A DNA stretch of 64,000 bases from Porphyromonas sp. (lineage in GTDB: Bacteria; Bacteroidota; Bacteroidia; Bacteroidales; Porphyromonadaceae): NCBI GenBank assembly GCA_029983505.1, contig JASBZK010000005.1, forward strand, positions 9,620 through 73,619. Direction: 5' to 3'. Under the pieces are notes generated by a model. The model saw nothing but the letters and a program-made list of their open reading frames with translations. It did no database searches and had not been told where the DNA came from. The translations under genes and the position numbers were made by a program. Below, one piece after another: positions 15,739-24,311 of this stretch (positions are counted from its first letter, which is position 1; every line of letters starts with the position of its first letter).

Positions 15739-17088
15739 TCACTCGTCGGATCCGAAGCCGAAACGGATCACGGCATCCTCGTCGGTATCGATCTGAGGCT
15801 TGTGCGGGTCGGCGGTACGCGGCACGTCGGACAGGGTGGGAGGGGTGGAGGGCAGAACCTTTTCGGGGGCGGCGGCTTGGGCGGGCTTACGGTAGCGAGC
15901 CAGCTCTTCGTCGCTCCTGGTGAGGGTGGGGGTGTCGGCGATGTAGGCGATGAAGGAGTCGTCGTCGAGTTCGTCGGGGGTGAAGATCACAGACCGGTAG
16001 CTCGTGAAGTTCCGGCTCCCCGAAGTGGCGGCGGGGTACCAAGTCTCGATGATCAGTTTCTCCTGCTCCTGAGTGTAGGTGTCGAGGTGGAGGTCTTCTT
16101 TGTCAAAGCCGGAAGCGAGGATGGTAATGCCCAACTCGTCCTCCATATACTCTTCGTCGCGCTGAGAGTAGCCCCAGATGAAGTTGAATTCTTTCTTAAT
16201 CCGGCTCGTTGCTCTCTCGAGGTCTTTGACGACTTCGGCCTTGGGCTCGGAGCCTTCCTTGTAGGTGATGAGGAAGAGGACGCGGGTCGCTTTGTCGAAA
16301 TTGGTGGTATTGACAAGGGGCGACTGCAGGGCGCGGTCGATGGCCACTTTGATGCCCTCTGCTTTGCTTGCGAAGCCTCGTGTGATGATGCTTACTCCGC
16401 CGTCCAAGAGTGTGGTGCGGACGTCGGCGAAGTCGACGTTGACGACCGCAGGGAGCGTAATCAGCTCCGAGATGGAGCGGGCGCTCGTGGTCAGGGTCTC
16501 GTCGGCGCGTTTGAAGGCCTCGGAGATGGTGAGATCCGGGTAGACTTTGTAGAGGAGTTCGTTTTGGACGACGAGGATGGCATCGACGTTCTTTTGGAGC
16601 TCTTCCACGCCGCGGATGGCTTGGAGGATCTTCTTTTTGCCCTCGAAGACGAAGGGGATCGTGACGATGCCTACGGTGAGGATTCCTTTGTCCTTAGCTA
16701 TGCGGGCGATGACGGGAGCTGCACCGGTCCCGGTGCCGCCGCCCATCCCCGCGGTGATGAAGACCATCCGGGTACCGTCGTTAAGTGCTTCTTCGATCTC
16801 GTCACGGCTCTCTTCGGCTGCTTTTTTGGCGAGCTCGGGGTTATTGCCGGCACCGAGTCCGCCTGTGGTGTGCTCTCCGAGGACGATGGTGTCGGGTATG
16901 GTGCTTTTGAGGAGGTGCTGACGGTCGGTGTTGCAGAGGAGGTAGGAGACGTTTTTGACGTTCTGCGAGTACATATAGTTCACCGCGTTACCACCCCCGC
17001 CGCCCACGCCGATGACCTTGATGATGGTCGGATCCGCAGCGGTTTGGTTGTCTATCCTTAGGAGTTCGTCGCTATTTAGTACGCTCAT
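15739..17088 (-). CDS. ftsZ: Cell division protein FtsZ
   Basis: A 449-residue tubulin-like GTPase that forms the division ring. N-terminal IKVIGVGGGGGNAVNYM and the signature MGGGTGTGAAPVIA are intact, as are the T7-loop residues NVDFADVRT. The C-terminal 130 residues are a variable linker ending in an acidic stretch; a canonical conserved C-terminal peptide is not obvious, as often in Bacteroidetes. It lies 20 bases downstream of ftsA and is surely co-transcribed with it. Confidence 0.97.
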   Translation of the reverse strand: MSVLNSDELLRIDNQTAADPTIIKVIGVGGGGGNAVNYMYSQNVKNVSYLLCNTDRQHLLKSTIPDTIVLGEHTTGGLGAGNNPELAKKAAEESRDEIEEALNDGTRMVFITAGMGGGTGTGAAPVIARIAKDKGILTVGIVTIPFVFEGKKKILQAIRGVEELQKNVDAILVVQNELLYKVYPDLTISEAFKRADETLTTSARSISELITLPAVVNVDFADVRTTLLDGGVSIITRGFASKAEGIKVAIDRALQSPLVNTTNFDKATRVLFLITYKEGSEPKAEVVKDLERATSRIKKEFNFIWGYSQRDEEYMEDELGITILASGFDKEDLHLDTYTQEQEKLIIETWYPAATSGSRNFTSYRSVIFTPDELDDDSFIAYIADTPTLTRSDEELARYRKPAQAAAPEKVLPSTPPTLSDVPRTADPHKPQIDTDEDAVIRFGFGSDE

Positions 17089-17108
17089 AGTGGATGCTCA
17101 GTAAAGTG

Positions 17109-18617
17109 TTAGTCGGCTTCGTCAACCTCGGAGGGGAGTATTTTTTCGAATAAGCCCATCACTTGGTTAAATAGCCCTTTTCGCTCTCCTTTCATTGCCT
17201 GTTTGCGCGCCCGATTATCTTTCTCGGCGCGGACGGCTCTTGATGCGGCGGAGCGGGCTTCTTCGTCTGTCTCTTCTTCCTCGATTTCGGTCTGACTTGT
17301 GATCTCGTCCCAATCTTCGTCCGAAAGGAGCCTGGGGCGCGACGATTCTCTGTCTTGGTCTTGTCCGTCTCCCGCGCCGGTTCCGGAGATGGTGTGTGCC
17401 GTCTCGATGTTCAGTGCCTTAGGCTGTATGGGCTCGGCTTGGTCCGGTTCTTCCTCTTCCTCTATGATCGCCGTACACTCTTGGGAGGCTACGGTACACA
17501 TGCTGTAGATGACGTTCCACTCGGGGTTTGAGACAAAGTACCCGTTGTCGGGGTCTTTCTGAGAAGACGCCATCTCTACTTTCGCGTGGAGCGAGTCTGC
17601 CACCATGTGAGGCAGCTCTTTGAGCTTCGAGCCTCCGCCGGTGATGACGATGCCTCCGGGCAGGTTCGTGTGTCCGAGTACGGAATTCACGTAGCTGAGG
17701 ATGTTGTCGACGATTTCCTGGGCACGCGCTTCGACGTACTGGTTGACTTCAAAAAGGGGCAGCTCTTTGCTCGATCTCTCGTCTGCGGTCTGTACGACGA
17801 CGGTTTCGCTCTGGGACTTGGACGCGTTGGCACTGCCTTTTTCCTTCTTGACGCGCTCAGCCTCGGAGGAAGAGATGTGCAGGGCGGTGAGGTCGTAGGT
17901 GATGTTGCGTGAGCCGAGCGGCAGGGTAAAGAGACCGATAAGGACGCCTCTATCGTAGACCGCCACGGAGGTGCAGCCGCTGCCGAAGTCTATGATGGCA
18001 CAGCCGAGTCTTTTTTGTTCTTTGGTGAGAAACCTCTCGCCCAAGATGATGGGAGAGGGGAGGGTGCCTGCCACTTCCGTTTCGAGTTTGTCTTCGAGGA
18101 CGGTGTAGATCCCTTCGCGGAGGGATCTGCGGGCGAGTATCATCTGGCTCTTGACCTTGAGGGTGCGGGCTTTTACGCCGACTGGATTGTCGGTGAAGAC
18201 GTTATTGGCGTAGTAGACCTGGTCGATCTCACCGAGAGACACGTATCGGTCGTCGGTGTAGGTATTGAGTCGGGCGACGAGTGCGTCAATGTCCTCGTGC
18301 GTAAGCTCGTGCTCTTCGGCGTAAGTCTCTTCCAGCTCGTGTTCGCGGCTGTGGAGGCTCTGACCGCCTATGTTGGTGTAGACTTTGATGATGGAGCGGT
18401 CGACCTGTCTCTCGAGGAGGTCTAAGAGATTATAGAGTTTTTTCGCGGTCTCTTCGAGGTTGTAGACTACGCCGCGCACGATGCAGCCGTCGCTCTTGAC
18501 CTCTTCGCGCGCCACTATCTTAAAAGAACCGTCTGCCTTTTTATCGGCGACGGCACCTTTGATCTTCTCTGTCCCGAAGTCGATGACCGCGACAGAATAT
18601 GTTCCTGCTTCCTCCAT
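17109..18617 (-). CDS. ftsA: Cell division protein FtsA
   Basis: A 502-residue actin-like protein that anchors FtsZ to the membrane. Actin-fold blocks include VAVIDFGTEKIKGAVA (phosphate 1), CAIIDFGSGCTSVAVYDRG (phosphate 2) and PGGIVITGGGSKLKELP (adenosine). An acidic linker of about 90 residues leads to a C-terminal amphipathic helix (GLFNQVMGLFEKIL) that should be the membrane-targeting sequence. The usual upstream neighbours murC and ftsQ are missing. Instead a -7-like TATCTTTG lies at 18675-18682 on the minus strand, suggesting a separate promoter. Confidence 0.96.
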   Translation of the reverse strand: MEEAGTYSVAVIDFGTEKIKGAVADKKADGSFKIVAREEVKSDGCIVRGVVYNLEETAKKLYNLLDLLERQVDRSIIKVYTNIGGQSLHSREHELEETYAEEHELTHEDIDALVARLNTYTDDRYVSLGEIDQVYYANNVFTDNPVGVKARTLKVKSQMILARRSLREGIYTVLEDKLETEVAGTLPSPIILGERFLTKEQKRLGCAIIDFGSGCTSVAVYDRGVLIGLFTLPLGSRNITYDLTALHISSSEAERVKKEKGSANASKSQSETVVVQTADERSSKELPLFEVNQYVEARAQEIVDNILSYVNSVLGHTNLPGGIVITGGGSKLKELPHMVADSLHAKVEMASSQKDPDNGYFVSNPEWNVIYSMCTVASQECTAIIEEEEEPDQAEPIQPKALNIETAHTISGTGAGDGQDQDRESSRPRLLSDEDWDEITSQTEIEEEETDEEARSAASRAVRAEKDNRARKQAMKGERKGLFNQVMGLFEKILPSEVDEAD

Positions 18618-18849
18618 TGCTTATTGATGTGTCTGTAAAAGCTTCGGTAGTACCGGGTAGTGATGTTATCCCTTCAAAGATACTAAAATGTTGGCAGAGT
18701 TTCCCTCCTAAAAAGTTAACGGATGCTCCTATTTCTCGGGGTACGGGGAGGGGAAAGCGAGACCACCGTGCAAATCCCTTTCTTTCGGTGTTGTGGCGCT
18801 CGTAGTCGGCTCTCAATGGAAGTCCGCTTGCGATAAGCCGTTTATTTTT

Positions 18850-18928
18850 GACCCGTATCTCGTGCTTTCCTCGGTCTGTAGGTCGTGTCTTTGCCGGTCC
18901 GTGTCTCGAACTTTTCTCGGACTGTACC
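18850..18928. repeat. Four-unit 23-bp array, copy 4
   Basis: All four units in the same orientation: r 18850, r 18873, r 18896, r 18919. Located 76 bases behind the stop of the small membrane-protein gene and upstream of ftsA. The rest of the gene-free stretch 18618-19004 holds the ftsA -7 box and nothing else I can support. Confidence 0.9.
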
Positions 18929-19004
18929 TCTTTCCGGCGCATAATAGACCTCAATGCTTGCGGTTGGCGATGTCCACGGAAGTCGGAACCGGGAGCGGAG
19001 ACGC

Positions 19005-19361
19005 TTAGAAATTGAGCCCGAAGTAGCTGAAAAACTTGATGCCGATATTGTCGTAGAGCCAGAAGAAAAAGACCAAGAGAAGCGCCAAGACGAGGAAGAG
19101 GATCCAGTTCTTTTGCTGCATAGAGCTGCGGAATTGTTCCCTATTCCCATACGAATTGATGCGGTCGGATTCCTTACGGAAAATACCTCTGAGACGCTCC
19201 TTCTGAACCTCTCCGTCTTCGTCGTCAAACTCCTCGGGGTAGTACTTGCGCCTCGCCCGGTCTATCTTCTTCTGCAGTTCCTCCTTCTTGGGGTCGTAGA
19301 AACGGGGCGTGTACCGAAATTTCTTCGGCTTCGGCGACTTGTAAAAGTTCATTATGCCCAT
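19005..19361 (-). CDS. Small single-pass membrane protein, unknown function
   Basis: A 118-residue protein. The basic N-terminal half begins MGIMNFYKSPKPKKFRYTPRFYDPKKEELQ only in part conserved in character: many Lys/Arg and a long charged helix. The C-terminus has one membrane helix (ILFLVLALLLVFFFWLY). The start at 19361 is 4 bases after the OstA-like stop; a second Met three codons on (19352) is possible. Tight spacing makes it part of the OstA-like transcript, suggesting an envelope role, but I recognise no named family. Confidence 0.75.
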   Translation of the reverse strand: MGIMNFYKSPKPKKFRYTPRFYDPKKEELQKKIDRARRKYYPEEFDDEDGEVQKERLRGIFRKESDRINSYGNREQFRSSMQQKNWILFLVLALLLVFFFWLYDNIGIKFFSYFGLNF

Positions 19362-19365
19362 AGTG

Positions 19366-21195
19366 TCAGTTCGATTTTGAGGATTCGGAGTTGGATGTTT
19401 GGGGGTTGGAAGCTTTGTCTGCTTCGGGGACTTCTTTCTTCTCTTCCGCTTCGGGAGGCGGGTCGGAGAAGAGTGAGCCGGAGGGCTTGGCTGCCTCTTG
19501 GAGCTCGGCACTCATACCCGATCCGGGTGTCGGTGTCTTGCGGAAAAGGTCGTTTTTGCTCTTCGGCCGTCCTTCGGGGAACCACACGAAGCCGGGGTAG
19601 ACGTACTTGTCGCTCGAGAGAAGCGGCACGGGCGTAATCTCTCCCGTGGTCTTGTCCTCCATCACGATGCGGCTTATTTCCTCGTCTTCGAACTGCATCA
19701 AGATGGCGCTGCTTTGGCTCCGAACCTGCTCCGTGGCGAGGCTGTCTTCGGCTTGGTTGTAGTAGACGACTTCGGCGTTACCGGTGGTGCGGACGGAGTC
19801 GAGTGCCTGTCCCGAGAAGTACGCCGTCACTTCGCGTCCCCGGAGTTGGTTGAAGAGGTTCTCCTTCTTCTCGTGCAGCGGTCCTTCGCTGACGGCGGAA
19901 GAGAGGTAGGCGTTTTGGCGGATGAAAGCGTGGTCGAGAGCCGAGTCCTTCATAAAAAGGGTGACGGTATCGCCCGTGACTTGGGACGCTCCGCTCCAGA
20001 TGAACGGTCGTCCCTTGAAGTTCAAAAGCGAGTCTTTCGTCAGATACTCCAAGCTGTCGGCCACAGCCTGGACGTTCGAGCGGTAGAGACGGGCATTGCC
20101 GCGTCCCTTGAAGAGGTGGTTCAGTGAGTCGGTTTTGAGCATCTCCATCTCTTCGGATGCCGCCCAAAGGGTGTCCTTGGAGGAGTACTCGACGAGGTAT
20201 GCGCTGTCGCGGGCGATGCCGTGCTCCGTATCCTCGTGGTACTCGATATAATTGCCCCTTAGTTCGACCTTTTGGGCCGTGTCTCTGAGGATGACGTTGC
20301 CAAAAAGGAGTGCCAGAGAGTCCTTGCGGTTGTAGAAAAGGGAGTCGCCCGTCATCCACTGGGAGTTAGACGTAATCTCGGCACGGTCGAGGAGGTTGGC
20401 CACCTCGTGCTCCGTGTCGTAGGTGCCCCGTTTGGCGTGAATCACCCCGCTGTCGCTGACGATCTCCGTAGGACCCATAATGGTGGCTATGTGGGTGTTG
20501 GTGTCGTAAAAGAGCGTGTCCGAGTAGAGGGTGAAGTTGTCGTTTTCGAGCACCACTTCGTCATTGAAAGTGGCGGTCCGGGTATTCGTGTCGTACTCCC
20601 CGTAGATGCTATTGAGGATGTTGAGGCTGTCGGTGATGGTGCCGTGGTCAAAGTAGTAGCCGACGCCCACGGATCGGTCGTAGTCGAGGGAGTCGGTATA
20701 GAGGGTGGTCTGCCCCTGCTCCATACGGACGAGATATCTCAGACGGGCAAGCATTAGGTTCCCGTCGTAATCGAGGTAATTGCAGTAGATGTGGAGCGAG
20801 TCACCTTGGTCGATGCGCACCTGCCCGTAGGCCTCAAAGCGGTTCTGTGCTTCATAGAGGAGCGCCGAGTCGCAGTACATATAGGCATTTTTGTGCCGGA
20901 AAACAACGTTGCCTTTCAGAACCTGTGCGTCCGGATTCGCCACTTTGTCGTAGCTCCAGAGGTCGACGTGTTCGATGAAAATCAGCTCCTTACCCGGCTC
21001 CGGCGCAGACGAAGAAGAGGGCGGAGGGGTTCCTTTCGTCCGGGTGGCGGGCGGTGCCAAGGTGTCGTTTGCGGAGCGTCCCGTGGTCAGGAAGTCGAGA
21101 GTGAGGGAGACGCTGCCGCCTGCTCTCGTGCCTATGAGGGCAAAGAGCATCAAAGAGACCAAGGCGGCTATGGGACTTATGGCGTGTTTGCGCAT
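19366..21195 (-). CDS. OstA/LptA-like periplasmic protein (LPS transport family)
   Basis: A 609-residue exported protein with an N-terminal hydrophobic export signal (ALVSLMLFALIGTRA). Repeated short beta-strand blocks follow (LKGNVVFRHKNAYMYCDSALLYE, FEAYGQVRIDQGDSLHIYC, TATFNDEVVLENDNFTLYSDTLFY), the pattern of OstA-like (LptA/LptD N-terminal jellyroll) domains, here tandemly extended to about residue 480. The C-terminal part is low complexity and charged. Bacteroidetes proteins of this type are thought to carry LPS across the periplasm. The gene is upstream of, and nearly adjacent to, a small membrane protein. Confidence 0.88.
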   Translation of the reverse strand: MRKHAISPIAALVSLMLFALIGTRAGGSVSLTLDFLTTGRSANDTLAPPATRTKGTPPPSSSSAPEPGKELIFIEHVDLWSYDKVANPDAQVLKGNVVFRHKNAYMYCDSALLYEAQNRFEAYGQVRIDQGDSLHIYCNYLDYDGNLMLARLRYLVRMEQGQTTLYTDSLDYDRSVGVGYYFDHGTITDSLNILNSIYGEYDTNTRTATFNDEVVLENDNFTLYSDTLFYDTNTHIATIMGPTEIVSDSGVIHAKRGTYDTEHEVANLLDRAEITSNSQWMTGDSLFYNRKDSLALLFGNVILRDTAQKVELRGNYIEYHEDTEHGIARDSAYLVEYSSKDTLWAASEEMEMLKTDSLNHLFKGRGNARLYRSNVQAVADSLEYLTKDSLLNFKGRPFIWSGASQVTGDTVTLFMKDSALDHAFIRQNAYLSSAVSEGPLHEKKENLFNQLRGREVTAYFSGQALDSVRTTGNAEVVYYNQAEDSLATEQVRSQSSAILMQFEDEEISRIVMEDKTTGEITPVPLLSSDKYVYPGFVWFPEGRPKSKNDLFRKTPTPGSGMSAELQEAAKPSGSLFSDPPPEAEEKKEVPEADKASNPQTSNSESSKSN

Positions 21196-21383
21196 TCAGT
21201 TTTGAGGGAGAGGAGTTCGGAGTGGGGAGACAAGGGAGGTAGGGGCTTGTAGCCTCTCTGGGCACAAGTGCAGTGCCGTTTGCCTCTCTGTCTACGCGCA
21301 AATATACCAATAGTTCGGGGAGAGGTCGACGGACTGTCCGTCGCATCTCCGGTTACAGGTATTAGAAACGTTTATGGTGTAGT

Positions 21384-22577
21384 CTAACCGTTCGAGGCGG
21401 GTTTGGGCGTATAGAGAAACATTCGCAACCAGAGGAGTAGCCCGGTGTAGGCACCGAGTCCTATGTCGAAGAGGAGTACTTTTGAGATAGAAGGGGGACA
21501 GAGAAAGTCCATGGGAAGGATGCCGAAGACGACGAAGAGGAGAGCCGTGCAAAGATGGTCGAACCGGGTGCGTTCGCTCTTCGTGAAGTAGAAGAGGAGC
21601 CAGCCGAGCATACCGATGATGTAGGTGTTGGCCTCGGTGGCGTTGCCCCAGACGAGCATTCCCACCATCAGTGTGCCTAATAGCCCGGCACGGAATTGGT
21701 AGTCGTTGCGGAGACGTCCCGAGAGGAGGAGAGCCCCGTCTTTGAGTACGGGAAAGAGGATGCCGCCAAGCAATATGGGGATGGTGTAGGGTAGAAAGCC
21801 GTGGAAGCCGAGACGGTAGAGGTGTGAGGTGATGCCGTGGTACCTTGAGGGCTCTTTGCCGTCCAACCATCTGACCCAGTCCAAGGTGAAGTCGGTCAAT
21901 CCTTCGAGTCCGGTGAAAAGAGCCGGTAGGAGCAGTCCCGCCAAAACCATAACAATGCCGGCGAAGATTCTCCACGGCTTTTTCCAAAAGTCGGGGTAGA
22001 AAAGGAAGAGCAAGGCGACCATCCCCGGGTAGACTTTCGTCAGACCACCGACCACGACGATCAGCATCGCCCAGATATACCGTTTCTCCTCTAAGAGTAG
22101 CAGTATAAGTAAGCAGAAGGCCGCATTGAGAGGGTTGTATTGCATCGCCTGCAGCGAGCTGATGAGGACGACGATGGTGTAGAAGAAGACAAAGGCAAAC
22201 CTCTTGTCTCCCCCTTCCGGGGAGGGATGTCGGAATACTTTTGTCCTCGCCATCGCATAAAAGAGTACGCAGAAACTCAAGAGTGTCCAGATTATCGCTC
22301 CGAGCCAAACGGGCAGGATGGCAAAGGGGAGAAAGAGGAGACTGAAGAGTGGCGGATACTGATATCGATCCAATTCTCGCCCACTCTCCGAGATATGGTT
22401 CCAGGAGATGTAGGGGTTCTGACCGCTCCAAGAGTCCAAGACCCCGTAGCGGAATATCTCGAAATTGAATGTTCGCCGTGAGATGATGACTGCAGAGACA
22501 AAGATTAGTGTCGCAATGAATCCGACCCAAAAGAGTGTCTTAGGACGGGCAAGCGAGGCAAGAATGCGTTGGCGCAT
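21384..22577 (-). CDS. GT87-type polytopic glycosyltransferase
   Basis: A 397-residue integral membrane protein with about ten hydrophobic helices and a periplasmic acidic motif typical of glycosyltransferase family 87 (DUF2029): LDSWSGQNPYISWNHISESGRELDRYQYPPLF. The family transfers mannose or arabinose from polyprenyl-phosphate donors; substrate here unknown. The start at 22577 (MRQRILASLARPK) is chosen because upstream in-frame codons to 22664 are poor in coding character. A -7-like TACGTTTG lies at 22696-22703 on the minus strand. Confidence 0.85.
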   Translation of the reverse strand: MRQRILASLARPKTLFWVGFIATLIFVSAVIISRRTFNFEIFRYGVLDSWSGQNPYISWNHISESGRELDRYQYPPLFSLLFLPFAILPVWLGAIIWTLLSFCVLFYAMARTKVFRHPSPEGGDKRFAFVFFYTIVVLISSLQAMQYNPLNAAFCLLILLLLEEKRYIWAMLIVVVGGLTKVYPGMVALLFLFYPDFWKKPWRIFAGIVMVLAGLLLPALFTGLEGLTDFTLDWVRWLDGKEPSRYHGITSHLYRLGFHGFLPYTIPILLGGILFPVLKDGALLLSGRLRNDYQFRAGLLGTLMVGMLVWGNATEANTYIIGMLGWLLFYFTKSERTRFDHLCTALLFVVFGILPMDFLCPPSISKVLLFDIGLGAYTGLLLWLRMFLYTPKPASNG

Positions 22578-22740
22578 AAGAGCTTGGAGTGTTAGTAATT
22601 CGGAGATCAGGTGAGGTCGGTACGGGAAATAGGCGCGTAGCGACGACCGGAGATTCAGACACACGCAAACCGTAAGAGGTGTCGTTTTTGTTCTGCAAAC
22701 GTAGCATTAATTTTGGATATTCAGTGGGGAATGAGATGTA

Positions 22741-22787
22741 CACTGCTAACACCTCTCTCTGCTAACTACTAACTGCTGACTAAATTT
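22741..22787. repeat. CTGCTAACT-type simple repeats next to array 5
   Basis: Imperfect repeats of CTGCTAAC/ACTGCTGACTAA over about 45 bases immediately before the array at 22788. A similar stretch (57352-57384) precedes array 13. Confidence 0.55.
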
Positions 22788-22867
22788 GGTACAGACCGGG
22801 ACAAAATTTTTGCCCCGTATCTCGAGGTGGCGAGGTACGGGGCAAAAAGATATTTTAGGTACGTGCA
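22788..22867. repeat. Four-unit 23-bp array, copy 5
   Basis: f 22788, r 22812, f 22834, r 22858. Units 2 and 3 form a T/A-flanked hairpin. The array ends 6 bases before the SurA-like stop codon (minus-strand gene). Confidence 0.9.
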
Positions 22868-22873
22868 AAAAAA

Positions 22874-24292
22874 TCACTTGCGTTCTACCCAGCCGGGGTA
22901 GCGGAACGCGCAGTCGCGATACCCGGGGCTGATGTTGACGAATGTGGTCTTTTGCTTCTCTTTGATCCACTCCTCGATCATATCGCCCCGTTTCTTATTT
23001 TCCACAAGTCCTTTGATCACTTGGTAGTCTTCGATGACGTTGGCGCGGTGACCGGGATGGCGGGCTTGGAGACGGGCGATGGCGACGACTTGGTTGTTGT
23101 TTTTGTCGTACATCCGGAAAGGCTTCGTCATCGCACCCACTTCGAGACCGGAGACCATGGCGGAGACTTCCTGCGGGAGGTCGGAGAGCTCGAAGCGTGC
23201 GGTCCCGTAGTTTTGGGACTGCTGGTTGCCGTTCACCATCTGACCGTTGGAGAGGCGGGTGTCTTCGTCGAAGGAGTAGTACATCGCTGCCTCTCCAAAG
23301 GTGAGGCTGTCCTTGGTGATCACACGGGCGATGGAGTCCAAGCGCGCAGTGGCTTTGTCGATTTCGGAGGTCTCGATCTCGGGACGGAGCATGATGTGGC
23401 GGACATTGATGAGGTCGCCTCTCTTAGCGATGAGCTGGATGATGTGGTAGCCCTTCTTGGTCTGGACGATGCGCGATACCTTCGAAGGGTCGCGTAGGGA
23501 AAAAGCGACGTTCGCGAACTCGGGCTCGAGCTCGGCGCGACCGAGGAATCCCAGCTCACCGCCCTTGACCGCCGTCTCGTTATCTTGGGAGTAAAGGCGC
23601 GCGAGGGTGGCAAAGTCGTACTGACCGCTATTGATCTGCTTGGTGAAGTCGATGAGGCGTGCCTTTACTTTGTCTATCTCCGAGACGGAGACTTTGGGCT
23701 TCACGGTGATGAGCTGCACTTCTACGGTTTCGGGCATAAAAGGCAGGGAGTCTTTATTGACTTCGTCGTAGAAACGGGTCACTTCGCTCGGGGCGACATT
23801 CACTTCCCCGACGAGCTTCTGCTGCATCTGCATCACCGTAATCTCTTCGGCTACGATCTTGCGGCGCTCTTCCCTGATTTTGGCGTAGGGCTGACCGAGG
23901 TATTCCTCCACTTTTTCACGACCTCCGAGCTCGTTGGTGACCTGCTGAAGCCAGCGGTTGACTTCCTGGCTGATGAGGCGCTCCTCCGGAACTACGGAGT
24001 CGATGGCAGCCTGATTGAGGAAGAGCTTCTGCACCGCCATCTGCTCGGGGATCATACAGCGTGCGTCGCCTTGGAACTTCTGTCCCATACTCTCGTAGTA
24101 CAGCCTCTGGCGCTCGATGTCGGAGCGGAGGATGGGTTCGTCGCCTACGATCCAAGCCACTTCGTCGATGACGTTGGCCTTGCTTACGGGTTTGGAGGGA
24201 ATGGGAGCAGTCTCTTTCTTTTGGGCAAAAGCGCCGGTGCTGCCGAGGAGTAAAAGGAGCAGCGCAGCGGCTGAGCATATCGTTTTTTTCAT
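22874..24292 (-). CDS. surA: SurA-like periplasmic peptidylprolyl isomerase
   Basis: A 472-residue exported chaperone. The start at 24292 opens a clear signal peptide (MKKTICSAAALLLLLLGSTGAFAQ) and lies 19 bases behind glnS; the long upstream in-frame reading overlaps glnS and is rejected. A SurA_N helical domain (VIDEVAWIVGDEPILRSDIE) is followed by two parvulin domains. The first is the better conserved (GGELGFLGRAELEPEFANVAFSL, KKGYHIIQL); the second is divergent. It should assist beta-barrel protein folding in the periplasm. Confidence 0.92.
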   Translation of the reverse strand: MKKTICSAAALLLLLLGSTGAFAQKKETAPIPSKPVSKANVIDEVAWIVGDEPILRSDIERQRLYYESMGQKFQGDARCMIPEQMAVQKLFLNQAAIDSVVPEERLISQEVNRWLQQVTNELGGREKVEEYLGQPYAKIREERRKIVAEEITVMQMQQKLVGEVNVAPSEVTRFYDEVNKDSLPFMPETVEVQLITVKPKVSVSEIDKVKARLIDFTKQINSGQYDFATLARLYSQDNETAVKGGELGFLGRAELEPEFANVAFSLRDPSKVSRIVQTKKGYHIIQLIAKRGDLINVRHIMLRPEIETSEIDKATARLDSIARVITKDSLTFGEAAMYYSFDEDTRLSNGQMVNGNQQSQNYGTARFELSDLPQEVSAMVSGLEVGAMTKPFRMYDKNNNQVVAIARLQARHPGHRANVIEDYQVIKGLVENKKRGDMIEEWIKEKQKTTFVNISPGYRDCAFRYPGWVERK

Positions 24293-24311
24293 ATCTTCCG
24301 GGGGTAAAGGG

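Noticed and set aside
18541..18954. Small gene upstream of ftsA (possible ftsQ remnant)
   Set aside because: The frame runs through the repeat array and overlaps ftsA; its translation has no hydrophobic helix or POTRA-like segment.
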